Positions 16,119 through 24,381 are shown, numbered from the stretch's first letter. The stretch: 39,271 nucleotides of DNA from Candidatus Krumholzibacteriia bacterium (GCA_025923935.1 JAICFA010000003.1:1-39271); one strand, 5' to 3'. The notes: a model not told the origin generated them from the letters alone. Made by a program: numbers and translations.

Positions 16119-16247
16119 CAATTTCGCCCCCCAACCCAAGAGGTCAGCGAAGAGCCATTGATATCGACTCCATGAGGCGCGAACCCGTGAACCGCGGTGT
16201 CGCGGAGCTTGCATCCAAAGGATCCCGTCCGAGGGAGTTGACGATCA

Positions 16248-17474
16248 ATGTGGCAATTGCTGTTCTGGCTTAGCCTCGGCCTCCTCGTCTACGTCTACGC
16301 CGGTTATCCGCTGCTCCTGGCTTTGCTGGGACGGATGCGGCGCCGTGCCACGCCGGACGCCTCTGCATTGTCGCCCTCGGTGTGCCTCGTCATTTCCGCC
16401 CACAACGAAGAAGCGGTTCTCCGCGACAAGATCGAAAACAGTCTGGGGCTGCGCTACGACGGCCGCATGGCCATCGTGGTGGCGAGCGACGGCTCGACCG
16501 ACCGCACCGACGCCATTGCGTCCGCGTACCAGGACCACGGTGTCGAGCTGTTGCGCTGGCCGGTGCGCCGCGGCAAAAGCACGGTGCTGAACGATGTCGT
16601 GCGCGAGCGGAGCGAAGACATCATCGTCTTCACCGACGCCAACTCGTTGTTCGGCGCCGACGCGATCGCGTGTTTGATCGATCACTTTCGCGCGACGAGT
16701 GTGGGTTGTGTGGTGGGCGAGCTCAAGTACGTGCGCGACGAGAGCACGGTTGGCCAGGGCGAGAGCCTGTATTGGCGCTACGAGTCGCGGGTGAAGGTGC
16801 TCGAAAGCCGGTTGGAGAGCGTGCTGGTGGCGAACGGCTCCATCTTCGCGGCGCGCCACGAGCTGGTGCGCGAGATCTACCCCGACGTCGCCAACGACTT
16901 CCAGATTCCCTTCGACGTGGCCAACCAAGGCTACGGCGTGGTGTACGAGCCGCGCGCCATCGCGATCGAGTGCTCCGCCGAGCATTGGGAAGAAGAATTC
17001 GGGCGCAAGGTGCGCATCGTGCTGCGCGGCATTACCGGATTCTCGCGCTTGCGGCCGCGCATTCGCGGCGTGCGCCTGTGGCAGTTCGTGAGCCACAAGC
17101 TGCTGCGCTGGAGCGTGGGTGCGTTCCTGCTGGTATTGCTGGCGTCGAGCATGGCGTTGGCCAGTCGCAGCACCGGCTACGCGCTGTTTCTGGCCCTCCA
17201 GCTGTTGTGCTACGTGGCGGCCGCGGCCGGTTGGGCCGTGCGGCGCCGCCCGAGTGTTCCCCGCGCGTTGTACGTGCCGTTCTACTTCACCATGGTCAAC
17301 TGGGCGGCGTTGGCCGCCATGGTGCGCTTCGTGGCGGGGGGCCGCCAGGCGGTGTGGGAAAAAGCGGCCAGCACGCGCGCCACTCCGTCGCGCGGCTTCG
17401 AGACCGGGGGCGTCGGAGCGCTGCCGGCGGCCGCGGGTGAGCGCGGCGCGCGCGGACGCTTGATCGAGAAGTAA
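16248..17474 (+). CDS. Family 2 glycosyltransferase, membrane-bound, cellulose/hyaluronan-synthase-like
   Basis: 408 residues with one N-terminal membrane helix (LLFWLSLGLLVYVYAGYPLLL), a cytoplasmic GT-A domain and three C-terminal membrane helices from about residue 285. The GT2 motifs are clear: VISAHNEE, VVASDGSTDRTDAI with Asp81 for nucleotide-sugar binding, RGKSTVLND, and FTDANS for the DxD-like metal site. The usual QxxRW processive motif is not obvious; the expected region reads FGRKVRIVLRGITGFSRL. It therefore may add one sugar rather than polymerise. A weak GGGAG precedes the ATG. It is followed after 12 bases by the Wzz-like gene and then by the second O-antigen ligase, a coherent polysaccharide-building operon. 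Confidence 0.9.
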   Translation: MWQLLFWLSLGLLVYVYAGYPLLLALLGRMRRRATPDASALSPSVCLVISAHNEEAVLRDKIENSLGLRYDGRMAIVVASDGSTDRTDAIASAYQDHGVELLRWPVRRGKSTVLNDVVRERSEDIIVFTDANSLFGADAIACLIDHFRATSVGCVVGELKYVRDESTVGQGESLYWRYESRVKVLESRLESVLVANGSIFAARHELVREIYPDVANDFQIPFDVANQGYGVVYEPRAIAIECSAEHWEEEFGRKVRIVLRGITGFSRLRPRIRGVRLWQFVSHKLLRWSVGAFLLVLLASSMALASRSTGYALFLALQLLCYVAAAAGWAVRRRPSVPRALYVPFYFTMVNWAALAAMVRFVAGGRQAVWEKAASTRATPSRGFETGGVGALPAAAGERGARGRLIEK

Positions 17475-17486
17475 ACTTCAACCCTC

Positions 17487-18677
17487 ATGCTGTTTTTCTT
17501 TCAAACGCTGATTGCTTGGCGGAGGTTCATCATCGTGGGCGCGCTGGCGTCCGCGATCGTGTTGGGAGCCGTGAGCTTCGTGCTGCCGTCGTGGTATACG
17601 GCGCGCACATCCATCTTTCCTCCCGAGCCGACCATGGCGCTACCGATGTACGCCGAGGTCATGCAGCAGCTGTCCGCGCCGCTCCTCGGTCCCATCGCAA
17701 CCGGTGCTGCCCCCGAGACCATCTACATCGAGATGGTCAAGAGCCGCAGCGTAGGCGAGAAGGTCATCAACGAATTCGATCTCAAGAATCTCTACCGCTG
17801 CGATCACATCGAGGAGTGCCTCGATGAGCTGCACTCGCACATGGGATTCACGCTGCTCGAAAACGGAATCCTGATCGTAACCTTCGAGGACCGCGACCCC
17901 GAGCGTTCGGCTGCGATCGCCAACCGCATGATCGAGCTCATCGACGAGACGACGCGCGGCCTCAAGGTGACGCGCGCGGGTCGTACGCGTGCCTTCGTTG
18001 AAACGCAGGTCACGGAGCGCGAGAAGCTACTCGCCGAAGCCGAAACCGACCTCAAGGAATTCCAGGAGAAGTTCGACACCGTCGATCTCGACGAGCAACT
18101 GCGCTCGGCCATGGACATCGTGACGTCACTGTCCGCGCGTGCGATCGCGCTGGAGACCGAGATGCGCATCATGTCGCACTACACCTCCAAGAGCTCGGAG
18201 GAGTACCTACGTAAGCAGAACGAGTACAACGAGGTCGTCAGACAGATCGGGAAGCTGAAGTCCAACGGTGAGGGCGCCGCCGACCTGGATATGGTGCGGT
18301 CGTACATCCCCGCGCTCGCGGACGTTCCCGACGTGGCGCTCAAGTACATTCGCTTGAAGCGCGCGGTCGAAGTGCAGACCACCGTTTACACGATGCTGGT
18401 GAGCGAATACGAGAAGGCGCGCATTGAAGAGGCGCGCGACACGCCCGTGGTACAGGTGTTGGACCCGGCGGCCCCGCCGTCGATTCGCAGCCGGCCCAAA
18501 CGCAAGCTCTTCGTGCTGGTAGGATTCCTCGCGGGGATGGCCTGGAGCTCCTGCGTGGCGATGTTTTCGACCGCGTGGCGGGAGAACCGCGGGAAGTCCG
18601 CCGACGTTCGGCGCCTGCTGGAGCCGGTGACCGAAGACTTGAGTCGCGTGCGACGCCGTCGCGTCAAGACGCCGTGA
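17487..18677 (+). CDS. Wzz-family polysaccharide chain-length determinant (PCP)
   Basis: 396-residue inner-membrane protein with the polysaccharide co-polymerase layout: a first membrane helix near residues 15-35 (FIIVGALASAIVLGAVSFVLP), a long periplasmic, largely coiled-coil middle (about 130-250, rich in Glu/Lys/Leu), then the Pro-rich VLDPAAPPSIRSRPKRKL motif before the second helix (LFVLVGFLAGMAWSSCVAMF). There is no C-terminal tyrosine kinase domain, so it is of the Wzz type rather than a Wzc-type autokinase. It would set the length of polymers made by a Wzy-type polymerase. Upstream is the GT2 gene, and its TGA overlaps the GTG start of the O-antigen ligase gene (GTGA). Confidence 0.9.
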   Translation: MLFFFQTLIAWRRFIIVGALASAIVLGAVSFVLPSWYTARTSIFPPEPTMALPMYAEVMQQLSAPLLGPIATGAAPETIYIEMVKSRSVGEKVINEFDLKNLYRCDHIEECLDELHSHMGFTLLENGILIVTFEDRDPERSAAIANRMIELIDETTRGLKVTRAGRTRAFVETQVTEREKLLAEAETDLKEFQEKFDTVDLDEQLRSAMDIVTSLSARAIALETEMRIMSHYTSKSSEEYLRKQNEYNEVVRQIGKLKSNGEGAADLDMVRSYIPALADVPDVALKYIRLKRAVEVQTTVYTMLVSEYEKARIEEARDTPVVQVLDPAAPPSIRSRPKRKLFVLVGFLAGMAWSSCVAMFSTAWRENRGKSADVRRLLEPVTEDLSRVRRRRVKTP

Positions 18678-20029
18678 GCACCTCCGCCATGCGCGACCGC
18701 GCGACGCATTTCGGCGTCGCGCTCTTGCCCGTCCTCCTCTTCGTCGCGCTCCATTTTTTCGGCTACATAAAGTTTGCCCGCCTGGGAGCGATCGCGGTTG
18801 TGGCCCTGGTGGCTGGTGCGGTCGCATTCGTCCGGCCCCGGTGGGGGCTGTGGGGTCTTCTCTTCTATGTGTACTCCGGGGTTGGACTCTTCCTTCCGGT
18901 GAACCTCGCCGCTCCACTGCTCGGTATCGTGGTGGGATCGGTTCTGCTCGAATTGGTGCGGGGGAGTTCGCTTCGCCTGCCCGGCACGTTCTTCTGGGTG
19001 TCGGTCGGCTTGTTCATTCTGGCCGCTTTGAACTCCACGGTGCTTGCGCACGACATGGCTGCCTCGCTCCTCGAGCTGGGAGCGTTTCTCAAGGTGCTCA
19101 TCGTCATCCTGCTCACCGTCCATCTCGTTCGCACGCCGGAGCAACTTCGCACCACCGCCTACGTGGTCTTCGCGGGTGCGGTGTGCACGATCGTCCTGGG
19201 GATGCTCGCTGTCGCGACCGGCTTCGAAAGCGCGGGCGAGAACTTCATCTCCGGCGTGCGCGTGATGCGTTTCACCGGTGCCCATGTCGACCCCAACAAG
19301 GCGGCCGCGTACATGTGCACCGCGGTGCCCCTGGGATTCTTCGCGCTGCGGCACTGCCAGAACCGCATCGCCCGCGTCGTTTTCATTCTGGGGACGATCG
19401 CACTGGTCGTCGCCGTGTTCGCAACCTTCTCCCGCGGTGCGATCGTGTCGATGACGGCGGTGTTGGTGGGGATGGTCATCTACGAAGTGCGCAGCAGGCG
19501 CTCGTTCGCCGTCGCCGCACTAGTTCTCGCCGCCGGAGTTGCACTAGCCCCGCGCTACTACTTTGCCCGTCTCACGGGTCTGTCCTCGGCGTTCGAAAAC
19601 ACGACGCAAGACTGGTCGGTTTACACGCGCATGCTCGCGTTGCGAACGGCGTGGGAGATGTTCTTGGACCATCCGTTGACGGGTGTGGGGTTGGGCAACT
19701 TCCTTACCGGCTCCGCGTCGCAGCTGTTCGTGCGCATCGTCGTCCACAACACCTACGTCGAAATCCTAACGGCGACCGGGATCCTGGGGTTCTTCTGGTT
19801 TTTGGGAATCATCGGGTCGGGCGTTCGTGACGCCATCGCCGGCGCGCGGCAGCGCTGGGCGTCCCAGCCGGCCTGGATGCGCGCGCTGTCCTATTACACC
19901 GCACTCTCCGCGCTCTCCATCGGCCTGAGCGCCGCCTTCTTGAGCATGCCGTTTCGCTACCCGCTCTGGATTCCGGTCGCGATGGGGCTGGTCGTTGGCC
20001 GCCTGTTGAAGACCGAAAAGACCGCCTAA
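18674..20029 (+). CDS. O-antigen ligase / Wzy-C family membrane protein (copy 2)
   Basis: 451 residues with about ten to twelve membrane helices. The periplasmic loop holds the family pattern: TRMLALRTAWEMFLDHPLTG, GVGLGNFLTG and VVHNTYVEILTATGILGFFW. VHNTY includes the conserved His implicated in ligase or polymerase activity in this family. Because it is coupled to a Wzz-like gene, polymerase (Wzy) is a reasonable role, while copy 1 might be the ligase; this is inference. I start at GTG 18674, which overlaps the wzz stop; the ATG at 18690 is possible. The ORF track start is upstream inside wzz. The gene is followed by about 135 bases with a GC-rich stem-loop but no T-run. Confidence 0.87.
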   Translation: MSTSAMRDRATHFGVALLPVLLFVALHFFGYIKFARLGAIAVVALVAGAVAFVRPRWGLWGLLFYVYSGVGLFLPVNLAAPLLGIVVGSVLLELVRGSSLRLPGTFFWVSVGLFILAALNSTVLAHDMAASLLELGAFLKVLIVILLTVHLVRTPEQLRTTAYVVFAGAVCTIVLGMLAVATGFESAGENFISGVRVMRFTGAHVDPNKAAAYMCTAVPLGFFALRHCQNRIARVVFILGTIALVVAVFATFSRGAIVSMTAVLVGMVIYEVRSRRSFAVAALVLAAGVALAPRYYFARLTGLSSAFENTTQDWSVYTRMLALRTAWEMFLDHPLTGVGLGNFLTGSASQLFVRIVVHNTYVEILTATGILGFFWFLGIIGSGVRDAIAGARQRWASQPAWMRALSYYTALSALSIGLSAAFLSMPFRYPLWIPVAMGLVVGRLLKTEKTA

Positions 20030-20164
20030 GCCCCCGGTCCGGCAACCCTTGGCGCCCGTTCCGCGGGAACCCGCCCGCCAATTCCTGCGTACAACAAGCC
20101 ACAACGACGCCGCTCGCCTGACGACGTCGAGAGATTGCGAACGCAGACTGGGAGGAAGGACGAT

Positions 20165-21130
20165 ATGAGGACCCACATAGCACGAGTGGGGCTGGCCGTG
20201 GTGGCGGTGGCGGCAGTGGTCGCCCTGAGCGCGGCCGATGCCCCCGCCAAGGATAAGAAAGCAGCCAAGACCCCCAAGGAAGTTACCGAGAAAAAGTCGG
20301 GTTACATCGGAGTTTACATGCAGGAGCTGACGGAAGACGTCCGCCAAGGCCTCGATATGGAGGTCAGCAAGGGTGTCTTGGTCAGCGGCGTCCAGGACGA
20401 CAGCCCGGCGGCTGAAGCCGGCGTGGAAGAGGGCGACGTCGTGATTTCGTTCGGCGGCAAGGACGTGGATTCGCCCGCCGAGCTGCGCGACGCGGTGAGT
20501 GCCTATCAGCCCGGGTCGCAGGCCAAGATGGAGGTCGTGCGCGACGGCAAGACCAAGGCGCTGACGCTCACCATCGGCGAGCGCAACGACAACGAGAACG
20601 AATCGTGGTACTTCAACACGCCCGACGTGCAAATCCACGGAATGGGCGACATGCACCGCGCGTTCAGCATGATCGGCGGACCGCGCCTGGGTATCGATGC
20701 GCACGAGCTCGAGAAGGACGACGACTTGTCGTCGTACTTCGGCGCCAAGGAAGGGGTGCTGGTGCTGGGCGTAGAGGACGAGTCGGTCGCGTCCGCCGCG
20801 GGTGTGAAAGCGGGCGATGTCATTACCAAGATCGGCGACGCCACGGTAACCGACGTCCGCGACCTGCGCGAAGCGGTGCGCGACTTCGACGAGGGCGATG
20901 ACTTCACCATCACGGTGGTGCGCAAGGGCAAGACGCAGTCGCTCAAGGCGACCATGGACGAGCAGGAATTCTCGTTCCACAGCGGCGGCGGGCCCGGCAA
21001 TTTCCAGTGGCACGGCCGCGCGCCGCGCGCACAGATGCGCGTCGACCGCGACCAGCTGCGCCAGGAGATCAACGACCTCAAGCGTGAGATTCGGGAGATG
21101 AAGGAGCAGCTCGAGCGCGAGGACAGCTAG
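20165..21130 (+). CDS. Periplasmic tandem-PDZ protein without protease domain
   Basis: 321 residues: a signal peptide (RVGLAVVAVAAVVALSAADAPA), a Lys-rich stretch, PDZ domain 1 (about 45-135, with YIGVYMQELTED, GVLVSGVQDDSPAAEAG and EEGDVVISFGG), a linker, PDZ domain 2 (about 175-265, with LGIDAHELEKDD, GVLVLGVEDESVASAAG and AGDVITKIGD), then a Gly/His-rich linker and a charged C-terminal coiled coil (DQLRQEINDLKREIREMKEQ). The PDZ folds resemble those of HtrA/DegP, but the trypsin-like domain is absent, so it would bind rather than cut client proteins. ATG 20165 has a strong GGGAGGAAGG site; the ORF track start at 20135 lies before that site. The gene is alone and closed by a terminator. Confidence 0.9.
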   Translation: MRTHIARVGLAVVAVAAVVALSAADAPAKDKKAAKTPKEVTEKKSGYIGVYMQELTEDVRQGLDMEVSKGVLVSGVQDDSPAAEAGVEEGDVVISFGGKDVDSPAELRDAVSAYQPGSQAKMEVVRDGKTKALTLTIGERNDNENESWYFNTPDVQIHGMGDMHRAFSMIGGPRLGIDAHELEKDDDLSSYFGAKEGVLVLGVEDESVASAAGVKAGDVITKIGDATVTDVRDLREAVRDFDEGDDFTITVVRKGKTQSLKATMDEQEFSFHSGGGPGNFQWHGRAPRAQMRVDRDQLRQEINDLKREIREMKEQLEREDS

Positions 21131-21194
21131 CGTCCACGCCGGGCACGTGCGTACACGCGAAACCCAATAGAACGCATTCCCATTCTCCAAAAAG

Positions 21195-21234
21195 ACGGGC
21201 GCTGTCGCTTCGAGCGGCGGCGCCCGTTTTATTT
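21195..21234. terminator. Bidirectional intrinsic terminator
   Basis: ACGGGCGC pairs with GCGCCCGT, and the inner bases continue the stem (two G-T wobbles) to about 15 base pairs around a TCG loop. TTTTATTT follows on the plus strand and an A-run precedes, so it can end both the PDZ gene (plus) and the convergent GT4 gene (minus), whose TAA stop lies inside the T-run. Confidence 0.85.
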
Positions 21235-22302
21235 GTCTAGTAGGCTCTGGTAGAGCGAGCGCAGGACGGCAACCGGCTCGTCGGGGGAGAATCGCTCGCG
21301 GATCGCGCGCGGCCCTTCGTCGCGCGCGCGCGTGCGCAACGCCGAATCCGTAAGCGCGCGCACGATGCCTGCGGCAAGTGAATCGGGAGTTGCGTCGGGC
21401 ACCACGACACCCGTCGATCCATCGGCCACGATGGACGCGACATCGCCGACGGCGCAGGCCACCACCGGAACCCCGCAAGCGAGTGCTTCCAGCACGGCGT
21501 TGGGCAATCCCTCGAAGGTGGAGGGGAGCACGAGGCACGACATGCGCGCGATGTGCGCGGTGGCATCGTCGACAGCGCCGGTAAAGTCGACGGCGTCGCC
21601 GAGGTGGAGGTGCTCGCACAAGGCGCGCAGGTCGTGGTGCAGCGGTCCGTCACCCACGATCTGCAGGCGCGCGCCGGGAACAGCGGTGCGCACCAGAGGG
21701 AACGCGGAAACGGCCAAGTCGAAGCGCTTGATCGCAACCAGCCGCCCGACACACCCCACGATGGGAGGATTTGCCGGTGCGGCAACCTCGTGAGCTTCCG
21801 CGATGTTGCGCACCACGTGCACGCGCGCTCGCGCGACCCCCACACTGTCGATCAGATAGTCTCTGCCGGCCATCGAATTCACGACGACCGCCTCGCTGCG
21901 ACGGTGCATCCATCCCAACACCCGCGCGCGCACACCCGTCAATCGCAAGCGGTCGCTCTGCAGCGACAACACCGCCGGTTTGTGCAGTCGGCGCGCGGAC
22001 ACAAAGGCGTACACGTTCGACGCGTCCAGGAAGCCGTGGACGATGTCCACGCCGTCGGCGGCGAGCGCACGGGTGAGGGCGTGCAAGCGTGCCACGTCGA
22101 AACCAGAACGGCGCTGCAACACGGTCACCGGGATTCCGCGTCCCTTCAGCGCCGATCCGTGCGGGTTCTCGATCGAGGAAAGCACATAGACTCGCACGTC
22201 CACATGCGGACGCAGCGCGCTCGCGAGCATCACCAGCTGTTTCTGGGCGCCGCCGTGACCGAGATCATCGATGACGAAGGCGACAGACGGGGTTCGGACC
22301 AT
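21229..22302 (-). CDS. Family 4 glycosyltransferase
   Basis: 357-residue GT-B glycosyltransferase, presumably cytoplasmic or membrane-associated, adding a sugar to a lipid-linked or other envelope acceptor. The N-terminal acceptor domain begins FVIDDLGHGGAQKQLVMLA, the typical GGAE/Q-like start. The donor domain has GCVGRLVAIKRFDLAV, LQIVGDGPLHHDL and FEGLPNAVLEALACGVPVVA, the nucleotide-sugar-binding EX7E-like region (Glu in FEGLPNAVLEAL). The ORF track extends upstream, but the family start is at MVRTPSVAFVIDD (22302). A TAGAAT box ends seven bases before this ATG and there is no ribosome site, so the mRNA may be leaderless. Sugar and acceptor are unknown. Confidence 0.92.
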   Translation of the reverse strand: MVRTPSVAFVIDDLGHGGAQKQLVMLASALRPHVDVRVYVLSSIENPHGSALKGRGIPVTVLQRRSGFDVARLHALTRALAADGVDIVHGFLDASNVYAFVSARRLHKPAVLSLQSDRLRLTGVRARVLGWMHRRSEAVVVNSMAGRDYLIDSVGVARARVHVVRNIAEAHEVAAPANPPIVGCVGRLVAIKRFDLAVSAFPLVRTAVPGARLQIVGDGPLHHDLRALCEHLHLGDAVDFTGAVDDATAHIARMSCLVLPSTFEGLPNAVLEALACGVPVVACAVGDVASIVADGSTGVVVPDATPDSLAAGIVRALTDSALRTRARDEGPRAIRERFSPDEPVAVLRSLYQSLLDK

Positions 22303-22309
22303 GGGCGGG

Positions 22310-22315
22310 ATTCTA
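22310..22315 (-). promoter_or_regulatory. -10-like box directly before the GT4 start
   Basis: On the minus strand TAGAAT (five of six -10 matches) ends seven bases before the ATG at 22302, which would place the transcription start at the first base of the codon. Only a weak -35 (TGGCCG, 18 bases upstream) is visible. Confidence 0.35.
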
Positions 22316-22350
22316 GGGGAACGCGGCGAGAGTCGGCCACATCTCTTCTG

Positions 22351-22379
22351 TTGGGGCAAATTCGCCGGCGTGGTAGAGT
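22351..22379 (+). promoter_or_regulatory. Possible promoter of the plus-strand GT4-like gene
   Basis: TTGGGG and TAGAGT are separated by 17 bases. Predicted transcription start is near 22386, in the middle of the 22-base palindrome described next, so that palindrome would either be an operator or sit at the 5' end of the mRNA. Confidence 0.4.
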
Positions 22380-22401
22380 GCGCGCAACGCGCGTTGCGCG
22401 C
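22380..22401 (+). promoter_or_regulatory. Perfect 22-base palindrome at a transcript start
   Basis: GCGCGCAACGC is followed by its exact reverse complement GCGTTGCGCGC, with no mismatch. It begins one base after the TAGAGT box and ends 17 bases before the ATG of the glycosyltransferase at 22419. As DNA it could bind a dimeric repressor; as RNA it could fold into a nine-pair stem with a four-base loop. Confidence 0.6.
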
Positions 22402-22418
22402 CTTGCTCACGAACACGC

Positions 22419-23582
22419 ATGAACGTGGTTTGGTTTGCCGAGATTAAGTGGGATTACTTGCGCACGCGCAAGCAGCACCTCGTGCTGCGGCGGCCGCAGG
22501 GAGTCGAGGTCGTCTTTTTCGAGCCGTATGTGCGCGGGCGTGCGAACCGCCATGACTTGCGCTCCGTCGACGGCATCCATGCCGCCACCATTCCCCTGGT
22601 CAAATCGATTCCTGGGCGCGGACCGCTGCGCGCCCTCCTCGACGTGGGGAGTATTCGCAACGCGATCGATGCGCGCGCACTCGGGCGTGCGCGCCGGCTG
22701 CTGGCGCTTGCGAACGTCGATCCCAAGGCCAGCACCTTCGTCGTCTCCAACATCTACGCGCTGCACGTGGCGCAATCGCTGGCGCCGCGCCGACTGGTGT
22801 ACGACTGCAACGACGCGCACAGCGATTTTCCCGGTGCGCCGGCGTGGGCGCGCGCGTATCGCGACGGCCTGTTTCGCGCGGCCGATGCGGTGGTGGTGAG
22901 TGCGGAGCGCTTGCGCGCGGATGCGGTGGCGGCGCGCGCATCCGACGCTGGCGTGCACGTCGTCGGTAACGGCGTCGATTTTGCGGCGTTTCGCAGTGCC
23001 GCCGCCAAACCGGACCATCACGCCGCGGGCGATGCGGTCCGCATCGGCTACTTGGGTGCCATCGCGCCCTGGTTCGACTTCGCGCTCATCGCGGCACTCG
23101 CGCGCGCGCGGCCGCTGTGGTCGTTCGAGCTGGTGGGGCCGGTGATGGGTGGGGTGGACATGGACCTGGCCGCGTTGCTGACCCTCAAGAACGTTCGCCA
23201 CCGTCCGGCCGTGCCGCACGAGCGCGTGCCCGACGTTCTCCTCGATTTCACCGTGGGATTGATTCCGTTTCGCAAGAGCGAGCTCACCGCGGCCGTCAAT
23301 CCCAACAAGCTGTACGAGTATCTCGCCGTCGGTGTGCCCACCGTGGCCACCGCATTCTCGCCGGAAGTCGCGCGCTACGCGCGCTCAGAAAACGGAGCCC
23401 CGGCGGTGGTGGCGATCGCGGACGACGCCAACGCCATGGCCAAGGCGTGCGAGGTTTTTGTGGCCGCGCGGCGCGACCCGGGTGCGCGCGCGCAATTGGA
23501 AGGTGCCGCGGTGGCGGTGGCCGCCGCGCACGACTGGAGTACCATCGCGCGCGAGTTCTGGCGCGTCGTTCAAACCGACTAG
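22419..23582 (+). CDS. GT-B glycosyltransferase (GT4/TuaH-like)
   Basis: 387 residues. The N-terminal half begins MNVVWFAEIKWDYL with a Trp-rich, Arg-rich entry, followed by LVYDCNDAHSDFPG, which resembles the Y-D-x-x-D motif of TuaH-like or GT4-like envelope glycosyltransferases. ADAVVVSAERLRAD and VVGNGVDFAAFR mark the start of the donor domain, and NPNKLYEYLAVGVPTVAT is the conserved donor-binding region. Together these support a GT-B enzyme using a nucleotide sugar, probably in polysaccharide synthesis. It diverges from the other GT4 gene across a 116-base region containing a possible promoter and a perfect palindrome. No clear ribosome site precedes the ATG. The specific linkage is not predictable. 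Confidence 0.88.
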   Translation: MNVVWFAEIKWDYLRTRKQHLVLRRPQGVEVVFFEPYVRGRANRHDLRSVDGIHAATIPLVKSIPGRGPLRALLDVGSIRNAIDARALGRARRLLALANVDPKASTFVVSNIYALHVAQSLAPRRLVYDCNDAHSDFPGAPAWARAYRDGLFRAADAVVVSAERLRADAVAARASDAGVHVVGNGVDFAAFRSAAAKPDHHAAGDAVRIGYLGAIAPWFDFALIAALARARPLWSFELVGPVMGGVDMDLAALLTLKNVRHRPAVPHERVPDVLLDFTVGLIPFRKSELTAAVNPNKLYEYLAVGVPTVATAFSPEVARYARSENGAPAVVAIADDANAMAKACEVFVAARRDPGARAQLEGAAVAVAAAHDWSTIAREFWRVVQTD

Positions 23583-23592
23583 GAGGTCTGCC

Positions 23593-24267
23593 ATGAACGC
23601 TTTGAAGCGCTTGGTCTGGATATTCACCTCGCCCCAGCGCGTGTTCGACGACATTCGCGACGGACGGGTGAGCTGGGTACAGCCTTGGCTCGTCGGTTCG
23701 GTCTTCTACGCCATCATCACCTGGTTTGCCATGCCCATTCAGACCGCGGTCCTGCAAGCGAGCACCGAGATGACGAGCGAGCAGATCGACCAGCAGGTCG
23801 CGATGATCCAGAAGTTCGGCTTCGTCTGGGTGCTGCTCGCACCGGTGGGTATGTTCGTCATCACCTTCATTGTGGCCGGTATTTCGTATGTGACGGTGGC
23901 GATGGCGTCGCGCGCCGCCAGCTTCAAGAAATACCTCACCCTCTCCTTCTTCACCGGCATCGTGGGGATGATGGGGCAGCTCATCACCTGCATTATCGTG
24001 CGCATGCGCGGGCTGGATAACATCGAGGGGCCGGAAGACGCCCGCATCGGCCTGAGCCTGCGCGCGCTCGCACCCGACAGTGCCGTGGCCCGCGGCATCT
24101 TGGGGAGCTTCGAGTTCTTTGCGATATGGAGCTTGGTATTGGTAGTGATGGGTCTCCAGCGAATCTTCGGCATGACGCGCGGCCAGGCGATCGTCACGGC
24201 GGTGGTGTTGTGGATCCTGTACGCGATTGCGACGGTGGTGGGGGAGATGACCGGTGCGATGGGGTAG
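23593..24267 (+). CDS. Yip1-domain membrane protein
   Basis: 224-residue membrane protein with about five hydrophobic helices and the bacterial YIP1-family opening RLVWIFTSPQRVFDDIRDG, followed by WVQPWLVGSVFYAI and later ASFKKYLTLSFFTG and VMGLQRIFGMTRGQA. Bacterial Yip1 proteins are poorly characterised; eukaryotic relatives work in membrane traffic. The ATG follows AGGAGG at the right distance, so the ORF track extension upstream is not needed. It lies ten bases after the GT4-like gene and is probably cotranscribed with it. Function in the envelope is an inference only. Confidence 0.87.
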   Translation: MNALKRLVWIFTSPQRVFDDIRDGRVSWVQPWLVGSVFYAIITWFAMPIQTAVLQASTEMTSEQIDQQVAMIQKFGFVWVLLAPVGMFVITFIVAGISYVTVAMASRAASFKKYLTLSFFTGIVGMMGQLITCIIVRMRGLDNIEGPEDARIGLSLRALAPDSAVARGILGSFEFFAIWSLVLVVMGLQRIFGMTRGQAIVTAVVLWILYAIATVVGEMTGAMG

Positions 24268-24280
24268 GAGCTGTGGAGGT

Positions 24281-24310
24281 TTGACAGAGCGCATTCACGG
24301 GTGATAGAAT
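24281..24310 (+). promoter_or_regulatory. Strong sigma70-type promoter of the EF-G2 gene
   Basis: Perfect TTGACA, an 18-base spacer and TAGAAT (five of six). Transcription would start near 24317, giving a leader of about 65 bases with a CTCTCGAGAG palindrome and an AGGAGGAG ribosome site before the GTG start. It is the best promoter in the window. Confidence 0.75.
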
Positions 24311-24381
24311 GCCCAACCCAAAGCCTACATTAAGGTTGCAGCCGTTCTCTCGAGAGGAATCGGAATAGGAGGAGGCTCATC

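Noticed and set aside
16052-16273. 73-residue plus-strand ORF before the GT2 gene
   Set aside because: No ribosome site or recognisable motif, and it overlaps the GT2 start in another frame.
20041-20080. Stem-loop after the second O-antigen ligase gene as a terminator
   Set aside because: GTTCC and GGAAC arms pair, but there is no T-run; too weak to list as a terminator.
19766-21619. 617-residue minus-strand ORF across the ligase and PDZ genes
   Set aside because: It spans the intrinsic terminator and several clear genes on the other strand; composition is that of an antisense frame.
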